From: Bradyrhizobium yuanmingense
Lineage (GTDB): Bacteria; Pseudomonadota; Alphaproteobacteria; Rhizobiales; Xanthobacteraceae
Direction of reading: 5' to 3'
NCBI RefSeq assembly: GCF_029167105.1
Contig: NZ_JARFML010000002.1
Span: 310,001 to 374,000, forward strand
Length of the DNA: 64,000 nucleotides
How positions within the stretch are numbered: the first letter of the stretch is position 1; every line of letters starts with the position of its first letter. Of the stretch, positions 8,359 to 24,155 are shown piece after piece. The translations under genes were made by a program, and so were the position numbers. The notes below the pieces were generated by a model. It ran no database searches. It worked only from the letters and a program-made list of their open reading frames with translations, and was not told the DNA's origin.

Positions 8359-9498
8359 ATGAATCATCACCGCGCTTCGATGCAATACGTCGCGTCCGGC
8401 CGTGCCAGCCTCGCGACAGAAGTGGCAGGCGACGGCCCTGCCGTCGTGTTTCTTCATGCTAATGTGTGCGACCGGCGCATGTGGCGCACTCAATTCGATG
8501 AATTGAGCGCCACGCACAGGGCGGTCGGGTATGACCGACGCGGGCTCGGCGAAACCCGCGCCGAGCCCGAAGACTTTTCCGCGCTCGCCGATCTCCTCGT
8601 AGTGCTGGAGGCAACCGCAGGCGGCGAGCCCGCAATCCTCGTCGGCTGCTCACTTGGCGGGCGCATCGCGCTTGATGCCGCCGTCCGGCATCCCTCGCGC
8701 GTTCGCGCCCTGGTTCTGATCGCCCCCAATGTCGCGGGTGCACCCGATCCGGTCCATCCCGCCGACATCGAGACGCTGATGATGCGATGGAAGGAGATCG
8801 AAGCGTCAGGCGATCTTGATCGGATGAACGCGATGAAGGCGCGCCTCTGGCTGGACGGACCACGGGCTGCCGAAGGTCGCGTTGGCGGTCCGGCTCGCGA
8901 TCTGTTCCTTGATATGAACGGCATCGCACTCCGCTACCCGCCGTTCGGATCGGACGTCGACATCAGACCCTTCTTCAAACGGCTTCATGAGATCGCAGTG
9001 CCGACCCTCATCATATGGGGTGACCTCGATTTCCCCTATGTGCAGGACCGCTGCCGTCATCTCGTCGCGGCAATTCCGGGCGCAGAAGGCCGCGAGCTGC
9101 GTGATGTGGCCCATCTTCCGAGCCTGGAGTGCCCGGCGGAGATCACAGCCCTCGTTGCGGGGTTCGTTCAGCGGCATGCGGGGGGGCGGACAGGTAGGCC
9201 CACCCCCGATTTAGCCTACGGCACCGGCATCGCGCGCGGGTTGCGGTGGAAGCGGTTGGCGCTCGCCATCCAGTTCGGCAACGGTGCGCCATCACGATGC
9301 CGGCCACCGGCAACGGCTGCAGCCCAGGCCACCGCGGCGCCGATCAGGGTCGCGGCTGCGACCGAGAACGCCACGATGATCGAGTTGCGTCGCGCGCGGT
9401 TGATGGCCGTCTTCGAGTCTGCGATCAGCGCATCGACCCGCCGCTCGGCATCGGGGGCCGCCAGTCCCGTAACGGCAGCGACCTGTTGCACGAGATAG
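8359..9498 (+). CDS. Alpha/beta hydrolase; 3' end probably frameshifted
   Basis: The recognisable domain (about residues 8-275) is a complete alpha/beta hydrolase: oxyanion-side HANVCDRRMW, nucleophile elbow VGCSLGG, acid in IIWGDLDFP and base in VAHLPSLECP. Start 8359 follows a GACTGGA stretch; ATG 8380 is an alternative. As read, the frame continues for about 100 residues of low-complexity sequence antisense to the next gene, giving 379 residues. A run of seven G at 9180-9186 lies exactly where a normal hydrolase would stop. Losing one G would end the protein at 9214, one base before the convergent gene's stop codon; adding one G would end it at 9196. A sequencing error or a real phase-variable tract are both possible. 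Substrate unknown. Confidence 0.8.
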   Translation: MNHHRASMQYVASGRASLATEVAGDGPAVVFLHANVCDRRMWRTQFDELSATHRAVGYDRRGLGETRAEPEDFSALADLLVVLEATAGGEPAILVGCSLGGRIALDAAVRHPSRVRALVLIAPNVAGAPDPVHPADIETLMMRWKEIEASGDLDRMNAMKARLWLDGPRAAEGRVGGPARDLFLDMNGIALRYPPFGSDVDIRPFFKRLHEIAVPTLIIWGDLDFPYVQDRCRHLVAAIPGAEGRELRDVAHLPSLECPAEITALVAGFVQRHAGGRTGRPTPDLAYGTGIARGLRWKRLALAIQFGNGAPSRCRPPATAAAQATAAPIRVAAATENATMIELRRARLMAVFESAISASTRRSASGAASPVTAATCCTR

Positions 9499-10106
9499 GT
9501 CCGATCATCGGTGCTGACGCCGCTGTGGCTGGACGAGGTCATCAAGATACGTCCGGCTTCGGCGCGCGCGTCCCTCAGGTCAGTGTTCGGTGCGCGGCGC
9601 GGCGCGCGGAACAGCTTGTCGAGCTCATAGCTCAACAAGGGCTCGGCCGCCGAGGTGTTGCTCGCCGAACTGCGCATCGGCGAACGGTCGATCGCGGCGG
9701 CGCCGAGAAGCGCCAGCAGCGCCGCGCCGGCCAGGACCGCCAGCGCCCAGGCGGTCAGCCCGTGAAGGCCGTCTCGCCGCTCGCCGTCATCCTCGATCGT
9801 TGCGAACGCGGGCTCAGACCGGGTGGTTCGGCCGGCGACGTAACCGCCGAAGCCGAAGCTGACGATCGCCTGGATGATCAGATAGAGCCCGGAAAGCAGC
9901 GCCAACGCTGCCGATGCATCGCGCCAGCTCGGCGAGGCCGAACTGACACCGAGGCCGACCGCGACACCAAAACCGATCAGGATGAACGACATTGCACTCG
10001 CAGCAAGCGCGCCCGCAAACACCGAGCTCCACTGGATCGTTCGAGGCGCCTCGGCTGCCAGGCCGCCTTCGATGACCTCTTCCCGCATCAGAGTTTCGAC
10101 CGTCAT
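9216..10106 (-). CDS. Multi-pass membrane protein of unknown function
   Basis: A 296-residue protein with four likely membrane segments: about 28-55 (VFAGALAASAMSFILIGFG), 66-90, 116-137 and 245-270. The loop between the third and fourth segments, about 100 residues, is soluble and contains an ESxxAxxxxxR-like helical stretch (TYLVQQVAAVTGLAAPDAERRVDALI). I recognise no catalytic motif. Its start is 10 bases downstream of the stop of a 24-residue membrane peptide, so the two are probably co-transcribed. It converges with the alpha/beta hydrolase gene. Confidence 0.75.
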   Translation of the reverse strand: MTVETLMREEVIEGGLAAEAPRTIQWSSVFAGALAASAMSFILIGFGVAVGLGVSSASPSWRDASAALALLSGLYLIIQAIVSFGFGGYVAGRTTRSEPAFATIEDDGERRDGLHGLTAWALAVLAGAALLALLGAAAIDRSPMRSSASNTSAAEPLLSYELDKLFRAPRRAPNTDLRDARAEAGRILMTSSSHSGVSTDDRTYLVQQVAAVTGLAAPDAERRVDALIADSKTAINRARRNSIIVAFSVAAATLIGAAVAWAAAVAGGRHRDGAPLPNWMASANRFHRNPRAMPVP

Positions 10107-10116
10107 CGCGGCGCTC

Positions 10117-10191
10117 TCAGCGCAGGCCGAAGAACGACAGGATCGCCATGATGACGACGATCAAGCCGATCAAGTAAATCAGTCCGTCCAT
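10117..10191 (-). CDS. 24-residue single-pass membrane peptide
   Basis: A very short ORF that begins MDGLIYLIGLIVV and ends SFFGLR, so nearly the whole peptide is one hydrophobic helix with a charged tip. It is supported by a strong GAGGAGG ribosome site about 8 bases before the ATG and by its tight spacing (10 bases) to the following membrane-protein gene. Similar tiny membrane peptides are widespread in Rhizobiales but often go unannotated. Function is unknown; a membrane-stress role or partnership with the downstream protein is inference. Confidence 0.65.
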   Translation of the reverse strand: MDGLIYLIGLIVVIMAILSFFGLR

Positions 10192-10260
10192 TGTCCGTCC
10201 TCCTCAGTTTCTCTGCTAATCGCGAGGTATGAGGAACGTTCCAAATTGGACAGAGCGTAT

Positions 10261-10285
10261 GGAACGAACTTGGAAGATGCGGGTT
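10261..10285 (+). promoter_or_regulatory. Candidate EcfG (general stress sigma) promoter
   Basis: GGAAC followed after 16 bases by GGTT resembles the alphaproteobacterial EcfG consensus GGAAC-N16/17-CGTT. A second GGAAC lies on the opposite strand at 10233-10237, pointing at the 24-residue peptide gene, but without a good -10 match. Weak on sequence alone. Confidence 0.3.
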
Positions 10286-10324
10286 GTCGGTCCAAGTCCT
10301 AGGGATAGAGATTGTGAGCACATG

Positions 10325-10358
10325 AGGCCCCAGTCGGCTCGTCCGGCCGGGGCCTTTC
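10325..10358 (+). terminator. Hairpin resembling an intrinsic terminator, no gene upstream
   Basis: AGGCCCC pairs with GGGGCCT across 17 bases and is followed by TTCC. No protein gene precedes it on this strand between 10192 and 10325, so it may end a small RNA or act as a leader hairpin for the gene at 10461. Confidence 0.4.
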
Positions 10359-10460
10359 CGCGTTGCGGCCGACGCGTCTCCTCTGTCGTATGTTAACGAC
10401 GCCGGAGACGGGATCATCAATGATGCGATCAGGGCGGAACCTCCAGATCAGGAGAGGCGC

Positions 10461-10691
10461 GTGGACCGCAGAACGGCGTGCCTGCATCAGGCGAATGCAT
10501 TCCGGGAGAAGGCCCTCGCCGATCCCGAGCACCACGACCAATGGATCGACGAAGCCATCAAATGGCTGGAACGGGCGATGGAAGCGAGCTGTCGGGCGGT
10601 CATCACCATGGAAGGTGACGATGGCAGCGAAGCTCCGGCCCGCACGATCGAAACCATGGCGCCACATCGGCCCGTCATTGTCCGCCAGTGA
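10461..10691 (+). CDS. Small hypothetical protein
   Basis: A 76-residue protein starting at GTG 10461, with AGGAGAG 4-10 bases upstream. It begins with a helical, amphipathic stretch (CLHQANAFREKALADPEHHDQWIDEAIKWLERAME) that resembles a single TPR-like helical hairpin. The C-terminal half is less ordered. I know small Bradyrhizobium proteins of this type but no function for them. It lies upstream of the metal-efflux operon, with a gap of about 120 bases, and is not obviously part of it. Confidence 0.55.
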   Translation: MDRRTACLHQANAFREKALADPEHHDQWIDEAIKWLERAMEASCRAVITMEGDDGSEAPARTIETMAPHRPVIVRQ

Positions 10692-10811
10692 CAGGCGCTG
10701 GCAGCGCATGCACTGCTGCGGCAATTGTTCCAGGGACGTAACAATGTTGCGGGTCGACACTGTTCCCGCACCCATGCTAGGCCCGGCACAGACCGCAACC
10801 AGAGTGACCTC

Positions 10812-11174
10812 GTGCTCGCAAACCGTCAGCCCTCAGGATCCCGCCGCTCGCGTTTTCCGCGCGGGCTGCTGTCCGTGCTGATCGCGGCGGTCTATCTGCT
10901 CGCGGGCGCTCTGCACGGCGCGCACGACATCGACGTCACCACGCCCCGCGGCGGTTCGGAGATCGCCGCGGTCCTCGATGGCGCTACCGGCCATGGCGAC
11001 CACAAGACCATCGGCGGCCATCATTGCCACGGCTGCTTTTCGCTGGCCGTGGCACAGCCGGCACCATCGACCGCAGCGATCGCGCTCGTGTCGGCACCGA
11101 GCCCGCAACAGGCCCCCCGCCTCGCCGGAATTGTGCCCGATACCGACTCTCCCCCTCCCAGACCTATTGCCTGA
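10812..11174 (+). CDS. Small His/Cys-rich exported protein ahead of the metal-efflux operon
   Basis: A 120-residue protein when read from GTG 10812; the frame is open back to 10725, so the start is uncertain. After a basic N-terminus there is one hydrophobic segment (LLSVLIAAVYLLAGALHG), then a His-rich stretch (HGDHKTIGGHHCHGCFS) and a Pro-rich tail. The clustering of His and Cys suggests metal binding in the periplasm. The gene directly precedes czcC with a gap of 56 bases, as small periplasmic metal-binding proteins often do in RND efflux loci. A metal-sensing or scavenging role is inferred from this context. Confidence 0.65.
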   Translation: MLANRQPSGSRRSRFPRGLLSVLIAAVYLLAGALHGAHDIDVTTPRGGSEIAAVLDGATGHGDHKTIGGHHCHGCFSLAVAQPAPSTAAIALVSAPSPQQAPRLAGIVPDTDSPPPRPIA

Positions 11175-11230
11175 ACGGATTGGTCGGGCGCCCCCGCGCC
11201 CATTAGGTTCATCCTTCACAGGTCGATTTT

Positions 11231-12501
11231 ATGTTTTGCAGGGGAATGGCCGCGCGCCTGGCGTGCGCGGCAGCGTGTCTGATTGCAGCATCGGCGCTTG
11301 CACCCGCTCACGCCCAGACTTTGACGATGCGAAGCGCGCTGTCGCGCGCGCTGGCGGCGAGTCCGCGCCTGACGGCAGCCGAGCGCGACGTCGGCATCGC
11401 CACGGGCCAGCGTATCCAGGCGGGCGCCCTGCTCAATCCGGAACTGTCCTACGAACAGGACGATTCATTCGGCTCCGGCAGATATCGCGGAACGCGCGCG
11501 GCGGAGACCACGCTCCAGATCAGCCAGGCCTTCGAGCTGTTCGGCAAGCGCGAGGCGCGGATTGCCGCAGGTGCAGCCGGCGTCGAGGTCGCCGCGATCC
11601 AGCGCAAGGCGATCAGGCTGGAGGTGCTGTCGGAGACCGCGATCGCCTTTCTCAGTGTGCTCGGCGCGCAGCGGCGCATCCAGATCCTCGACGAGCAGAT
11701 CGCCGCGATCGACCGCCTGACGCCGCTTCTGCGCCGCCGTGTCGAGGCCGGTGCCTCCTCGCCGGCGGAGACCGGCCGCGCCGAGGTCGCCTCCGCCCTG
11801 GTGAAGGCGGACCGCGAACGCTTCAAGGCGACGCTGGCGAGCGCCCGGCGCGAGCTTGCGGTGCTGATGGGCGATCCCGCCGCCAAATTCGGCGAGGTGT
11901 CCGGCCGGCTCGACACCACCGGACGCCCGCCGGCGTTCCAGGCGGTGGTTGCGGCCATCGATGCCAATCCGCAGCTGGTGCGCTGGACCGCGGTCTACGC
12001 CCAGCGCAATGCCGAGCTGCTGCTGGCACGGCTCAGGCCCTATCCAGACGTGCGGATCGCGGCCGGCTGGCGCCACTTCAACGAAACGGGCGACGATGCG
12101 GCGCGGCTGACCGTCTCCGTGCCGATCCCCGTGTTTGACCAGAACCAGGGCAACATCCTCTCGGCCCAGGAAAGCCTCGCCAAGACCAAAGCCGAGCGCG
12201 AGGCCAACCGCAACGCGCTGATCGTGATCGCCGGCCGCGCCTATGACTCACTGCAAGGCTCGCTGCGCGAGCTCGCGGTGCTGCGCGAGAGCGCGATCCC
12301 CAAGGCCGTCGAGGCCTCCGAGGCGATCTCGCAAGGCTACGGCCAGGGCCGCTTTACCCTGCTCGAAGTGCTCGACGCCCAGGCCAGCGTGACCCAGGCG
12401 CGGTTGCGCGAGCAGGAGGCGCTGCAGAATTTCCACGCCGGCGTTGCGATCATCGAGGGCCTCGTCGGCAATCCCTTCACGCTGGCGCGGGAGAGCGCAC
12501 G

Positions 12502-12505
<4 letters not shown>
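11231..12505 (+). CDS. czcC: CzcC-type outer-membrane efflux protein (TolC family)
   Basis: A 424-residue outer-membrane channel component of a heavy-metal RND pump. Signal peptide about 1-28 (ending ALAPAHAQ), then two repeats of the outer-membrane efflux protein fold with long helices: MRSALSRALAASPRLTAAERDVG near the start, LLNPELSYEQD, and later YGQGRFTLLEVLDAQASVTQAR, a typical TolC-family motif. ATG 11231 and ATG 11246 are both possible starts. The stop overlaps the ATG of the next gene by four bases, showing translational coupling with czcB. Confidence 0.88.
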
Positions 12506-16699
<4,194 letters not shown>

Positions 16700-16701
16700 A
16701 T

Positions 16702-17682
16702 TTGGGCAGCCACGACCACCACGGTCATCACGACCATGATCATGCGGGCCACTCGCATGCGCATGGCCATACACACGATCATGGCCGTGGACACGGCCAT
16801 GTCCATGCACCCGCCAATTTCGGCAAGGCGTTCGCGCTCGGCATCACGCTCAACACCGCGCTCGTCGTCGCCGAGGCGGTTTACGGCTATGTCGGCAACT
16901 CCACCGCCCTGCTCGCCGATGCCGGCCATAATTTGTCGGACGTGCTCGGCCTCGTCATCGCCTGGGGCGCCTCGATCGCAGCTCGCCGCGCGCCCAGCGG
17001 CCGCTTTACCTACGGCTTTCGCGCCTCCACCATCCTGGCGGCGCTCGCCAATGCGGTGTTCCTGCTGGTCGCGACCGGCGCCATCGGCTGGGAGGCGATC
17101 CTGCGCCTGCGCGAGCCGGAGCCGGTCGCAGGCGTCACCGTGATGGTGGTCGCCGGCATCGGCATCCTCATCAACGGTTTTACCGCTCTGCTGTTCGCTG
17201 GCGGACGCAAGGACGACATCAACATCGAAGGCGCGTATCTGCACATGGCCGCCGACGCCGCGGTCTCGCTCGGCGTCGTGGTCTCGGCGGCGCTGATCAT
17301 CTGGACCGGCTGGCTCTGGCTCGATCCCATCACCAGCCTCATCATCTGCGCCACCATCCTCTGGAGCACGACCAGCCTCTTGCGCGGCTCCATCGACATG
17401 TCGATGGCGGCCGCGCCCAAGGGTACCGACCTCGCAGCAATCAGGGCCTTTTTGCTCGCGCGTCCCGGCGTCTCCGCCATCCACGACCTCCACGTCTGGC
17501 CGATCTCGACCACCGAGACGGCGCTGACCTGCCATCTCGTCATGCCGGCAGGCAGCGGCGACGCATTCCTGATGGAGACGACGCAGCTCCTCAAGACGTC
17601 GTTCCGCATCGGCCACACCACGCTTCAGGTGGAGACCCATCCGGACAACGGCTGCGCGCTGGCACCGGATGATGTGGTGTGA
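16702..17682 (+). CDS. Cation diffusion facilitator with His-rich N-terminus (CzcD/DmeF type)
   Basis: A 326-residue membrane metal exporter. TTG at 16702 is the only sensible start, 2 bases after the czcA stop. Residues about 4-34 hold some 15 His in HD/HG repeats, a cytoplasmic metal-binding tail. Six membrane helices follow; helix II has ALLADAGHNLSDV and helix V has HMAADAAVSLGVV, the His/Asp pairs of the transport site in this family. The C-terminal cytoplasmic domain (about 230-326) includes HDLHVWPI. It likely exports the same cation as CzcCBA, moving it from the cytoplasm to the periplasm for the RND pump. Co versus Zn/Cd cannot be settled from sequence. Confidence 0.9.
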   Translation: MGSHDHHGHHDHDHAGHSHAHGHTHDHGRGHGHVHAPANFGKAFALGITLNTALVVAEAVYGYVGNSTALLADAGHNLSDVLGLVIAWGASIAARRAPSGRFTYGFRASTILAALANAVFLLVATGAIGWEAILRLREPEPVAGVTVMVVAGIGILINGFTALLFAGGRKDDINIEGAYLHMAADAAVSLGVVVSAALIIWTGWLWLDPITSLIICATILWSTTSLLRGSIDMSMAAAPKGTDLAAIRAFLLARPGVSAIHDLHVWPISTTETALTCHLVMPAGSGDAFLMETTQLLKTSFRIGHTTLQVETHPDNGCALAPDDVV

Positions 17683-17703
17683 GGCGGCTGCACTGCCTCC
17701 GTC

Positions 17704-17787
17704 GTCATTGCGAGGAGCGAAGCGACGAAGCAATCCAGACTGTGTCCGCGGAGGGACTCTGGATTGCTTCGCTCCGCTCGCAATGAC
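17704..17787. repeat. Dispersed palindromic repeat (GTCATTGCGAGGAGCGAAGC family)
   Basis: GTCATTGCGAGGAGCGAAGC at the left is mirrored by TTCGCTCCGCTCGCAATGAC at the right, with ATCCAG/CTGGAT inside. I recall this intergenic element as frequent in Bradyrhizobium. It lies between the convergent CDF and methyltransferase genes. Confidence 0.75.
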
Positions 17788-17805
17788 AGCGGAGAGAGCT
17801 GCGGC

Positions 17806-18666
17806 CTAGCCAGCCTTCGCCGTCACGATCCAGATCGCGCCCTGCAACGTCACGCTCTGCCCCTTCAAAAACGGCGTGAGCATTTCGCGGATCGAAGCCT
17901 TGGCGGCCTCGTAGGTCTCCGGCGGATGGCCCTGGAGCGCACGGCTGGCCGGGCCGATCTGCAGCGAGCCCTCCACGGCCGCATCGAGCCCGCCACCGAT
18001 CGCGATATCCATCGGAAGATCATGCGGCTCCATCGCCGCGCCGACGAATCCTGCGCCTTTCAGGATGCGCATGACGCGCTCTTCCGAAGCAAAGGCGAAC
18101 GGGCCCGGCTCCTCCGGCCCAACCGGGGGCATCTTCGGCACGTGCTTATAGACCGCCATCAGCGGCGCCATCGCCCACGGATTTTCTTTCGGCTCGCGCC
18201 AGCAGGCGAAGGCGAGCCGGCCGGCTGGCTTCAGCGCGCGACGCAGATTGGTGAAGCACGCGATCGGATCGGCAAAGAACATCACGCCGAATCGTGAAGC
18301 GAGCAGATCGAAGCTCGCCGGCTCGAACGGATAAACGGTCGCATCCGCCAGCACGAAATCGAGCGGCAGCCCCTTCGGCGCGAGCGCCCGCGCCTGTGCC
18401 AGCATCGGCTCGGAGACGTCGAGACCGAGCGCGAAGCCACCAGGCGCCACCGCCTTTGCGAAGGCAAACGTCGTCGCGCCGGAGCCGCAGCCGACATCCA
18501 GAACCCGCTCGCCCGGCTTCGGCTTGGCGCGGTCGATTAACACGTCGGCGATCGGCCCAAGCAGTTTCTCCTGCGCCTCATGGCGATCGGCCCAGCGCTG
18601 CCCGCTCGGCCCGTTCCAATAAGCGATCTGGTCGGCGTTTTGCTCGTGTCCGCTGGGCTGTTGCAT
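17806..18666 (-). CDS. Class I SAM-dependent methyltransferase
   Basis: A 286-residue protein read from ATG 18666, which has GGGGGA upstream; the frame is open to 18780. Rossmann-fold SAM site: motif I VLDVGCGSGATTFAFA, acidic motif II in ALGLDVSEPML, and DFVLADATVYPFEP with FDLLASRFGVMFFADP after it. The N-terminus (YWNGPSGQRWADRHE) is typical of ubiE/Coq5-like small-molecule methyltransferases. The substrate cannot be told. It stands alone, convergent with the CDF gene. Confidence 0.8.
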   Translation of the reverse strand: MQQPSGHEQNADQIAYWNGPSGQRWADRHEAQEKLLGPIADVLIDRAKPKPGERVLDVGCGSGATTFAFAKAVAPGGFALGLDVSEPMLAQARALAPKGLPLDFVLADATVYPFEPASFDLLASRFGVMFFADPIACFTNLRRALKPAGRLAFACWREPKENPWAMAPLMAVYKHVPKMPPVGPEEPGPFAFASEERVMRILKGAGFVGAAMEPHDLPMDIAIGGGLDAAVEGSLQIGPASRALQGHPPETYEAAKASIREMLTPFLKGQSVTLQGAIWIVTAKAG

Positions 18667-18890
18667 GCTGTCCCCCGGTCCCATTACGCGATGCCCTTCT
18701 CCTGACGGTTCTACGGCGGCATAGCGGCGATAGCACGTCGCGACGTCCAGCGCACGCTCTCCCGGAACCGAGGCGGCCATCTCTCGCCCTCGCGCATTGC
18801 GGCCGCATTCGTTTCACCGAACGGCCACACCGGAATCAGATGCCAACCAGATTTCCTCGATAGGCTCGCCGTTCCTCAAACTGGAAAGGC

Positions 18891-19253
18891 ATGACCATGC
18901 GCAGCTTCACGGCATCCGTCATCGTTGCAGCTCTCTCGCTGGGAACACCTGCCCTGGTGCACGCACAGGGCGCATCATCGCAATCCGACACGGAGCAACC
19001 ATCCACGCAGTCCGGCACGGTGATACGGAGCATACAGGTTGTGGACGTCAAGGAACTGCAGCCGGCCGTGCGCGCGAAGGTCGATGAACTCGTGGCGCAT
19101 ACGAGCGAGACGGACATCCAGTCGCTTCGGCAGTCCATCGACGCCACGCCGCAGGCCGCATCCGTGCTCAAGGCCAAGGGCTTGAGCTCGGCACAAGTCG
19201 TCGCGATCAACATCGTCGACGGTGTCCTGACGATGTTCACCAAGACAGCCTGA
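18891..19253 (+). CDS. Small secreted protein of unknown function
   Basis: A 120-residue protein with a clear Sec signal peptide (residues 1-25, ending LVHAQG; ATG 18897 is an alternative start). The mature part has a Ser/Gln/Thr-rich linker, then a compact region (SIQVVDVKELQPAVRAKVDEL through SSAQVVAINIVDG) of mixed helices. AAAGG precedes the ATG. I recognise no family. It is a stand-alone gene between the methyltransferase and tRNA-Val. Confidence 0.65.
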   Translation: MTMRSFTASVIVAALSLGTPALVHAQGASSQSDTEQPSTQSGTVIRSIQVVDVKELQPAVRAKVDELVAHTSETDIQSLRQSIDATPQAASVLKAKGLSSAQVVAINIVDGVLTMFTKTA

Positions 19254-19447
19254 CACCCAGAGCATGATCGCCGACTCCTCGGCCGGACGTCGAGATCCGC
19301 GCTGCGAGAAAGATTGCCCTGCAGCGGACCTGCTGCAGGGCTGGCCGTGTCCGGCATGAAAGCTCTCACCGGGCCGGCAATTGCAGCCGGGTCGGGCGCG
19401 CTCGGCCCTTGCTTCGGCACCCGCCGGGGCGCTAAAGAGGCGCCATT

Positions 19448-19524
19448 GGGCGGTTAGCTCAGCTGGTTAGAGCATCTCGTTTACACCGAGAGGGTCCGCG
19501 GTTCGAATCCGTGACCGCCCACCA
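19448..19524 (+). tRNA. tRNA-Val (TAC)
   Basis: A 77-base cloverleaf: acceptor GGGCGGT/ACCGCCC, D-arm AGCTCAGCTGGTTAGAGC, anticodon stem TCTCG/CGAGA around TTTACAC (anticodon TAC), T-arm GGTTCGAATCC, encoded CCA. The last bases overlap the left arm of a 20-bp inverted repeat. Confidence 0.96.
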
Positions 19525-19599
19525 GCCTTCGCTCGCTTCGCGAGCTACGGCTCGGCAGGCCAGCACAGCAGGTCATGGGCGCGAAGCGAGCGAAGGCTG
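19523..19599. repeat. 20-bp perfect inverted repeat abutting tRNA-Val
   Basis: Arms at 19523-19542 and 19580-19599 are exact reverse complements (CAGCCTTCGCTCGCTTCGCG), separated by 37 bases. The left arm begins inside the CCA end of the tRNA. It could fold into a long hairpin terminating the tRNA transcript or be a dispersed repeat; no T-run follows. Confidence 0.7.
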
Positions 19600-19666
19600 C
19601 CGCGCCGAAGCCCAACGGGCGAAGGCGGGCTTATCGCGGCGAAATTCAGCCCGGCAAGCTCAGCCC

Positions 19667-20071
19667 TCAATCCTGCGGCCGGCCCGGCAGCAGCGGCACC
19701 GCATCGATCCACACCGCCGCCGACTGGCACCAGATCTGCCGCACCGGCCGTAGCGCGTTCCGTTGCCGGATGCTGCCCCAGCGGATGCCCCAATCGTCGG
19801 CCTGGTCGCCCTCGCCGCTGGTGAGCAGCGGGGAACCGCAATCGGCACAGAAGTGCTGGAAGCGCATGCGGCCGTTGTCGCCGCGCTTGCCGTAGATTTT
19901 GGGAGAGCCACGGGTCAGGCGGACATCGGCCTTGGTGCAGATGGCCGTCACGCGGAACGGCGAGCCCGTCAGCGTCTGGCAATCGGTGCAGTGACAGACC
20001 GAGACTGCCTCCGGATCGACCTCGGCCTCGAACGCGACCTTCCCGCAATGGCATTGCCCATCGACGTGCAT
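19667..20071 (-). CDS. GFA family (glutathione-dependent formaldehyde-activating-like) protein
   Basis: A 134-residue protein read from ATG 20071, chosen because GAGGAGG lies upstream. Zinc-binding cysteines are in the usual order: GQCHCGKVAFEA (residues about 5-8), VCHCTDCQTLTGSPFR (about 25-31) and FCADCGSPL (about 74-77). The family name comes from glutathione-formaldehyde chemistry, but most members are uncharacterised. Length (about 130) is normal. It lies just downstream of lon, past lon's terminator, and is probably transcribed separately. Confidence 0.85.
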   Translation of the reverse strand: MHVDGQCHCGKVAFEAEVDPEAVSVCHCTDCQTLTGSPFRVTAICTKADVRLTRGSPKIYGKRGDNGRMRFQHFCADCGSPLLTSGEGDQADDWGIRWGSIRQRNALRPVRQIWCQSAAVWIDAVPLLPGRPQD

Positions 20072-20094
20072 GGCCTCCTCCCCTTCCCCAAACA

Positions 20095-20120
20095 AAAACG
20101 GCGCCCGAAGGCGCCGTTTT
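20095..20120 (-). terminator. Intrinsic terminator after lon
   Basis: AAAACGGCGC and GCGCCGTTTT form a 10-bp stem around CCGAAG. It is A/T-flanked on both sides and so could work in both directions; it lies 24 bases beyond the lon stop. Confidence 0.85.
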
Positions 20121-20143
20121 ATCATCATTTTCGAGCCGCACAC

Positions 20144-22567
<2,424 letters not shown>

Positions 22568-22883
22568 GGCCTTTTCCTTTTGCTTTGCCCCCTTGCACGC
22601 AGCCCGCGATCATGCGCAACCGCCACAAGGTGCCGAGGTGATCCGCAGAACCGGTCCTCTACAGGTTGGACCGGCTCGCCGGAACGGAACTGAGGCGAAT
22701 CTTGAAGAGAATTTTCGCTCGCCGCCGACATTAGGTGGCTATCGACCCGGGGGGTGTCAAGTCATTGAAAAACGCGCGCCATCAGGCGCTTACGCAACGC
22801 GGTAAGCGACGCAACACCGGCTGCGGAACCACGGCTCCGCAGCCAACTCGAGGAGACGATTGGAGCGTTCCAGCGCCGTCAGA
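22568..22883. other. Intergenic region between clpX and lon
   Basis: A 316-base non-coding stretch. It holds a 9-bp hairpin (GGCTGCGGA/TCCGCAGCC, 22819-22844) just after the clpX stop, without a convincing T-run, and the lon promoter candidate at 22732-22760. No small ORF with a ribosome site was found. Confidence 0.6.
22732..22760 (-). promoter_or_regulatory. Candidate lon promoter
   Basis: On the minus strand TTGACA (22760-22755) is followed after 17 bases by CACCTA (22737-22732). It reads CTTGACA, close to both the housekeeping -35 box and the CTTGAA element of heat-shock sigma RpoH, and lies about 165 bases before the lon ATG. Heat control is expected for lon but is not proven by this match. 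Confidence 0.45.

Positions 22884-24155
<1,272 letters not shown>

Noticed and set aside
17704..17787. CRISPR-like repeat reading of the palindromic elements
   Set aside because: Each element occurs once per site with no regular spacers and no cas genes; they are dispersed intergenic palindromes.
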